From NCBI GenBank assembly GCA_015490195.1, contig WFYG01000019.1:1-64000 (forward strand): a DNA stretch of 64,000 nt. Reading direction: 5' to 3'. The DNA is from Thermovibrio sp. (lineage in GTDB: Bacteria; Aquificota; Aquificia; Desulfurobacteriales; Desulfurobacteriaceae). Within the stretch, counting starts at the first letter, position 1, and every line of letters starts with the position of its first letter. Of this stretch, positions 61,793 to 64,000 are shown piece after piece. Both the position numbers and the translations under genes were made by a program. The notes beneath the pieces are model-generated. The model was not told where the DNA came from, did no database searches, and was given only the letters and a program-made list of their open reading frames with translations.

Positions 61793-63010
61793 TCATTTTA
61801 TAAGCTCACCTATCTTAAAGATAGGTAGATAAAGCGCAACTATAATTATGCCGATAATAGAACCAATAAAAACTATCATAAGAGGTTCTATAAGAGAAGT
61901 AAGAGCATCTACGGTGCGGTCTACTTCTTCTTCGTAAAAGTCTGCAACTTTTGACATCATCTCGTCTAAGTTACCTGCTTGCTCTCCTATAGCGGCCATG
62001 TTAACAACCATAGGCGGGAAAATAGATATTCTTGACATAGCAAGGGAAAAACTTACTCCCTTTTCAACCTGCTCTCTTACTTTCTCTATAGCCTCTTTTA
62101 TAACTTCGTTGTTGGCTGTTTCTGAGGCTATTTTGAGAGCTTCAAGAATGTTTATACCGCTTGCAAGCATGGAAGAGAAGGTTCTAGAGAAGTTTGCTAT
62201 ACTTGACTTCAATACGAGATCACCAAAAACCGGGAACTTCAACAAGGCCATATCTGTAACGTATTTGAATTTTCTGGAAACCCTTCTGAACTGTATAAAT
62301 AGAATAACTATTATAGCTATAGCCAGGATAAACCAACCTATGTAATCCCTTAGCCAGTTGCTTATACGTATGATTAACTGCGTTAATGCAGGAAGCGTTC
62401 CTCCAAGATCAGAGTATAGCTGTTGGAAGGTAGGAATCACGAATATCATAATTCCTGTTACGATTAGTGTTGCCGTAATTAAAACGAAAACAGGGTAAAA
62501 AAGAGCACTTTTTACTTTTCCTCTAAGCTTTTCTACCTTTTCTAAATAGTCTGAGAGACGCCTGAGGGTTTCTTCAAGGGTTCCCGCCTCTTCAGCTGCT
62601 CTTATCATTGAGATGTAAAGGTCACCGAACACGTCTCTGTAACGGGAAAGGGCTGTTGAAAACTTACCCCCTTCTTCTATGTAAGTGGCGATATCGTCTA
62701 TTATCTGTTTAAGTCTTTTGTTTGTTACCTGATCTTTTATGATTCTTAACGCCTGAACAAGGGGAATTCCTGCGTGAATCATTGCGTAGAGCTGACGGGT
62801 AAAAATGAGAAGATCACGAAGGGTAACTCTGTTTAAGAAGGGAAGATCAACTCCTCTTTTCAGGAGAGAACGATCTTCTGTAAGTTTTTCTACTACAACG
62901 ACTCCACGGCTTAAAAGTATTTCTCTGGCAGTATCTATATTGTCGGCTTCAACAAGACCTCTCCTTCTTCTGTTTAAAACATCTCTACCTACGTATCTGT
63001 AAACGGCCAT
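61793..63010 (-). CDS. pilC: Type IV pilus/type II secretion inner-membrane platform protein
   Basis: 405 aa with two T2SSF repeats: YAMIHAGIPLVQALRII...GLY-type first half and SSMLASGINILEALKIA...EQAGNLDEMMSKVADFYEEEVD second half, and three membrane helices. Anchors the assembly and retraction ATPases. Directly follows pilT, so a pilus rather than a secretion role is favoured. Followed closely by the sulfate cluster on the same strand. Confidence 0.9.
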   Translation of the reverse strand: MAVYRYVGRDVLNRRRRGLVEADNIDTAREILLSRGVVVVEKLTEDRSLLKRGVDLPFLNRVTLRDLLIFTRQLYAMIHAGIPLVQALRIIKDQVTNKRLKQIIDDIATYIEEGGKFSTALSRYRDVFGDLYISMIRAAEEAGTLEETLRRLSDYLEKVEKLRGKVKSALFYPVFVLITATLIVTGIMIFVIPTFQQLYSDLGGTLPALTQLIIRISNWLRDYIGWFILAIAIIVILFIQFRRVSRKFKYVTDMALLKFPVFGDLVLKSSIANFSRTFSSMLASGINILEALKIASETANNEVIKEAIEKVREQVEKGVSFSLAMSRISIFPPMVVNMAAIGEQAGNLDEMMSKVADFYEEEVDRTVDALTSLIEPLMIVFIGSIIGIIIVALYLPIFKIGELIK

Positions 63011-64000
63011 TTATAACCCTTTTGATAAAGATTTAATTAAAGATTCAAGTTCTTTATAGTCCGGTGATACTCTCTTGGCTTCTTCAATGTTTATTAAACC
63101 GCTGGTGTAGAGCTGTGCAAGGTGCTGGTTAAGTGTAATCATTCCGGTTGCTGCCTGCCCTGTCTGCATCATTGAGTAGATTTGGTGAAGTTTGTTCTCT
63201 CTTATCAGGTTTCTAATTGCCGGTGTTGGTATGAAGACTTCTACTGCTGCTACTCTTCCTTTTCCATCTTTCCGTTTGAGAAGTTTCTGAGCTACGGTAC
63301 CAACAAGAACAAATGAAAGCTGTGTTCTAATTTGAGCCTGTTTTTCGGCGGGGAAAACGTCTACTATACGGTTTATAGTTTCTATAGTTGAGTTTGTGTG
63401 GAGAGTTGAGAACACGAGATGACCGGTTTCTGCTGCAGTGAGAGCAGCTTCTATGGTTTCGGGATCCCTCATCTCTCCAACCAGTATGACGTCGGGGTCT
63501 TCACGGAGTGCGGCACGAAGAGCTCTCGCAAAACTCTTTGTGTCGTTTCCCAGCTCTCTCTGCGTTACGAGGGCTTTGTTGTGTTCATAAACAAACTCAA
63601 TGGGATCTTCAATTGTTATGATGTGGTAGGGGTAAGTATCGTTTATTATTTTAAGCAAGGAAGCCAGAGTTGTTGATTTACCAGAACCTGTAGGACCGGT
63701 TACGAGAACAAGTCCTTTGTCTTTATGGGCAAAGCTCTCTATAACTTTTGGAAGACCAAGTTTGTCAAAGTTCGGAATGTTAAAAGGAATAAGCCTGAAG
63801 GCTGCGGCAAGGGACTGTCTCTGAAAGTAGGCGTTTCCCCTAAAACGGGCAACACCTTTTATTCCAAATGAGAAGTCAAGTTCCCAGTCTTCTTCAAGCC
63901 GTTTTTTCTGAATATCTGTTAATACGCCATATATGAGTCGCTTGGTGTCTGCGGGAGTAAGAATTCCATATTCGTTTAGAGGCACGAGGTCTCCCATTAT
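63011..64000 (-). CDS. pilT: PilT-type retraction ATPase (5' end beyond window)
   Basis: The frame is open to the window edge, and the first visible Met (GDLVPL) corresponds to the middle of the family N-terminal domain, so the true start is outside. Walker A GPTGSGKSTTLASLL, Asp box TIEDPIEFVYEH, Walker B DVILVGEMRDPETIEAALTAAETGHLVFSTLHTN. The AIRNLIRENKLHQIYSMMQTG motif is typical of PilT rather than PilB. It powers pilus retraction for twitching. Stop is one base from the pilC start. Confidence 0.92.
   Translation of the reverse strand: MMGDLVPLNEYGILTPADTKRLIYGVLTDIQKKRLEEDWELDFSFGIKGVARFRGNAYFQRQSLAAAFRLIPFNIPNFDKLGLPKVIESFAHKDKGLVLVTGPTGSGKSTTLASLLKIINDTYPYHIITIEDPIEFVYEHNKALVTQRELGNDTKSFARALRAALREDPDVILVGEMRDPETIEAALTAAETGHLVFSTLHTNSTIETINRIVDVFPAEKQAQIRTQLSFVLVGTVAQKLLKRKDGKGRVAAVEVFIPTPAIRNLIRENKLHQIYSMMQTGQAATGMITLNQHLAQLYTSGLINIEEAKRVSPDYKELESLIKSLSKGL

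Noticed and set aside
1-64000. Genome-wide reassignment of TAG or TGA.
   Set aside because: Several clean gene ends in the window use TAG (e.g. 2730, 6908, 16609, 28563, 33011) or TGA (e.g. 1064, 16062), so only local recoding can be argued.
1-64000. tRNA or rRNA genes, including a suppressor tRNA.
   Set aside because: I looked for T-loop sequences (GGTTCGAATCC-like) and cloverleaf pairs in intergenic gaps and saw none; a covariance-model search would be decisive.

Overview
The window looks like part of a compact, gene-dense chromosome of a thermophilic, anaerobic, Gram-negative bacterium. My best guess is the Aquificota, family Desulfurobacteriaceae (Thermovibrio/Desulfurobacterium-like). 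Reasons: archaeal-type split glutamate synthase, archaeal-type 3-dehydroquinate synthase II, bacterial NurA, multihaem cytochromes, LPS genes (lpxC, hldD), selenium-dependent tRNA modification (MnmH), and operons with 1-20 nt gene overlaps. The family assignment is inference only.

Layout. 1-4969 (-): glutamate synthase operon (FMN/Fe-S synthase subunit, four-cluster ferredoxin, FAD oxidoreductase, amidotransferase cut by the window edge), with a TumE-like toxin/antitoxin-like pair inserted in translational register. 5010-6656 (-): CLC chloride channel/antiporter. 6704-9587 (+): consensus promoter, a 51-aa one-helix membrane protein and an overlapping P3A-type H+-ATPase. 9588-10104: decayed spacer DNA with a 31-nt cytochrome remnant. 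10105-14573 (-): split-Soret cytochrome and a large octahaem, C-terminally anchored cytochrome whose single 1134-codon frame is interrupted by two in-frame TAG codons. 14673-17701 (+): dnaX, an NtrX-like regulator without AAA domain, bioF. 17716-19062: two CRISPR repeat families fused end to end; no cas genes in the window. 19328-22310 (-): ClpC/ClpB-like chaperone and HspR repressor. 22357-26797 (-): hldD, dehydroquinate synthase II, YggS, small unknowns, thioesterase. 26841-34212 (+): polX, hsp20, radical SAM, lpxC, hisI, hisE, and a GGDEF protein with an in-frame TGA followed by a bacterial SECIS-like hairpin. 34209-35791 (-): HIT protein and a penicillin-binding protein. 35851-50977: NurA, methyltransferase, MnmH, AmrS, beta-CASP nuclease, an outer-membrane protein, peptide deformylase, Nnr repair enzyme and an NtrY-like kinase. 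50974-57451: AT-rich surface polysaccharide genes. 57439-61779 (-): sulfate activation (sat, cysC, SLC13 transporter, cysQ) next to a sulfotransferase, which points to sulfated surface glycan. 61793-64000 (-): PilC/GspF and PilT, the latter cut by the window edge.

Most interesting: (1) the octahaem cytochrome with two in-frame amber codons behind a near-consensus promoter; (2) a candidate selenocysteine-containing PocR-GGDEF sensor; (3) the palindromic octamer GGAGCTCC, about 40 copies by eye where about one is expected, absent from the AT-rich polysaccharide island; (4) a tiny membrane protein coupled to the H+-ATPase; (5) a hybrid junction between two CRISPR repeat types; (6) a TumE-like module inside the glutamate synthase operon. 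No tRNA or rRNA gene was recognised.
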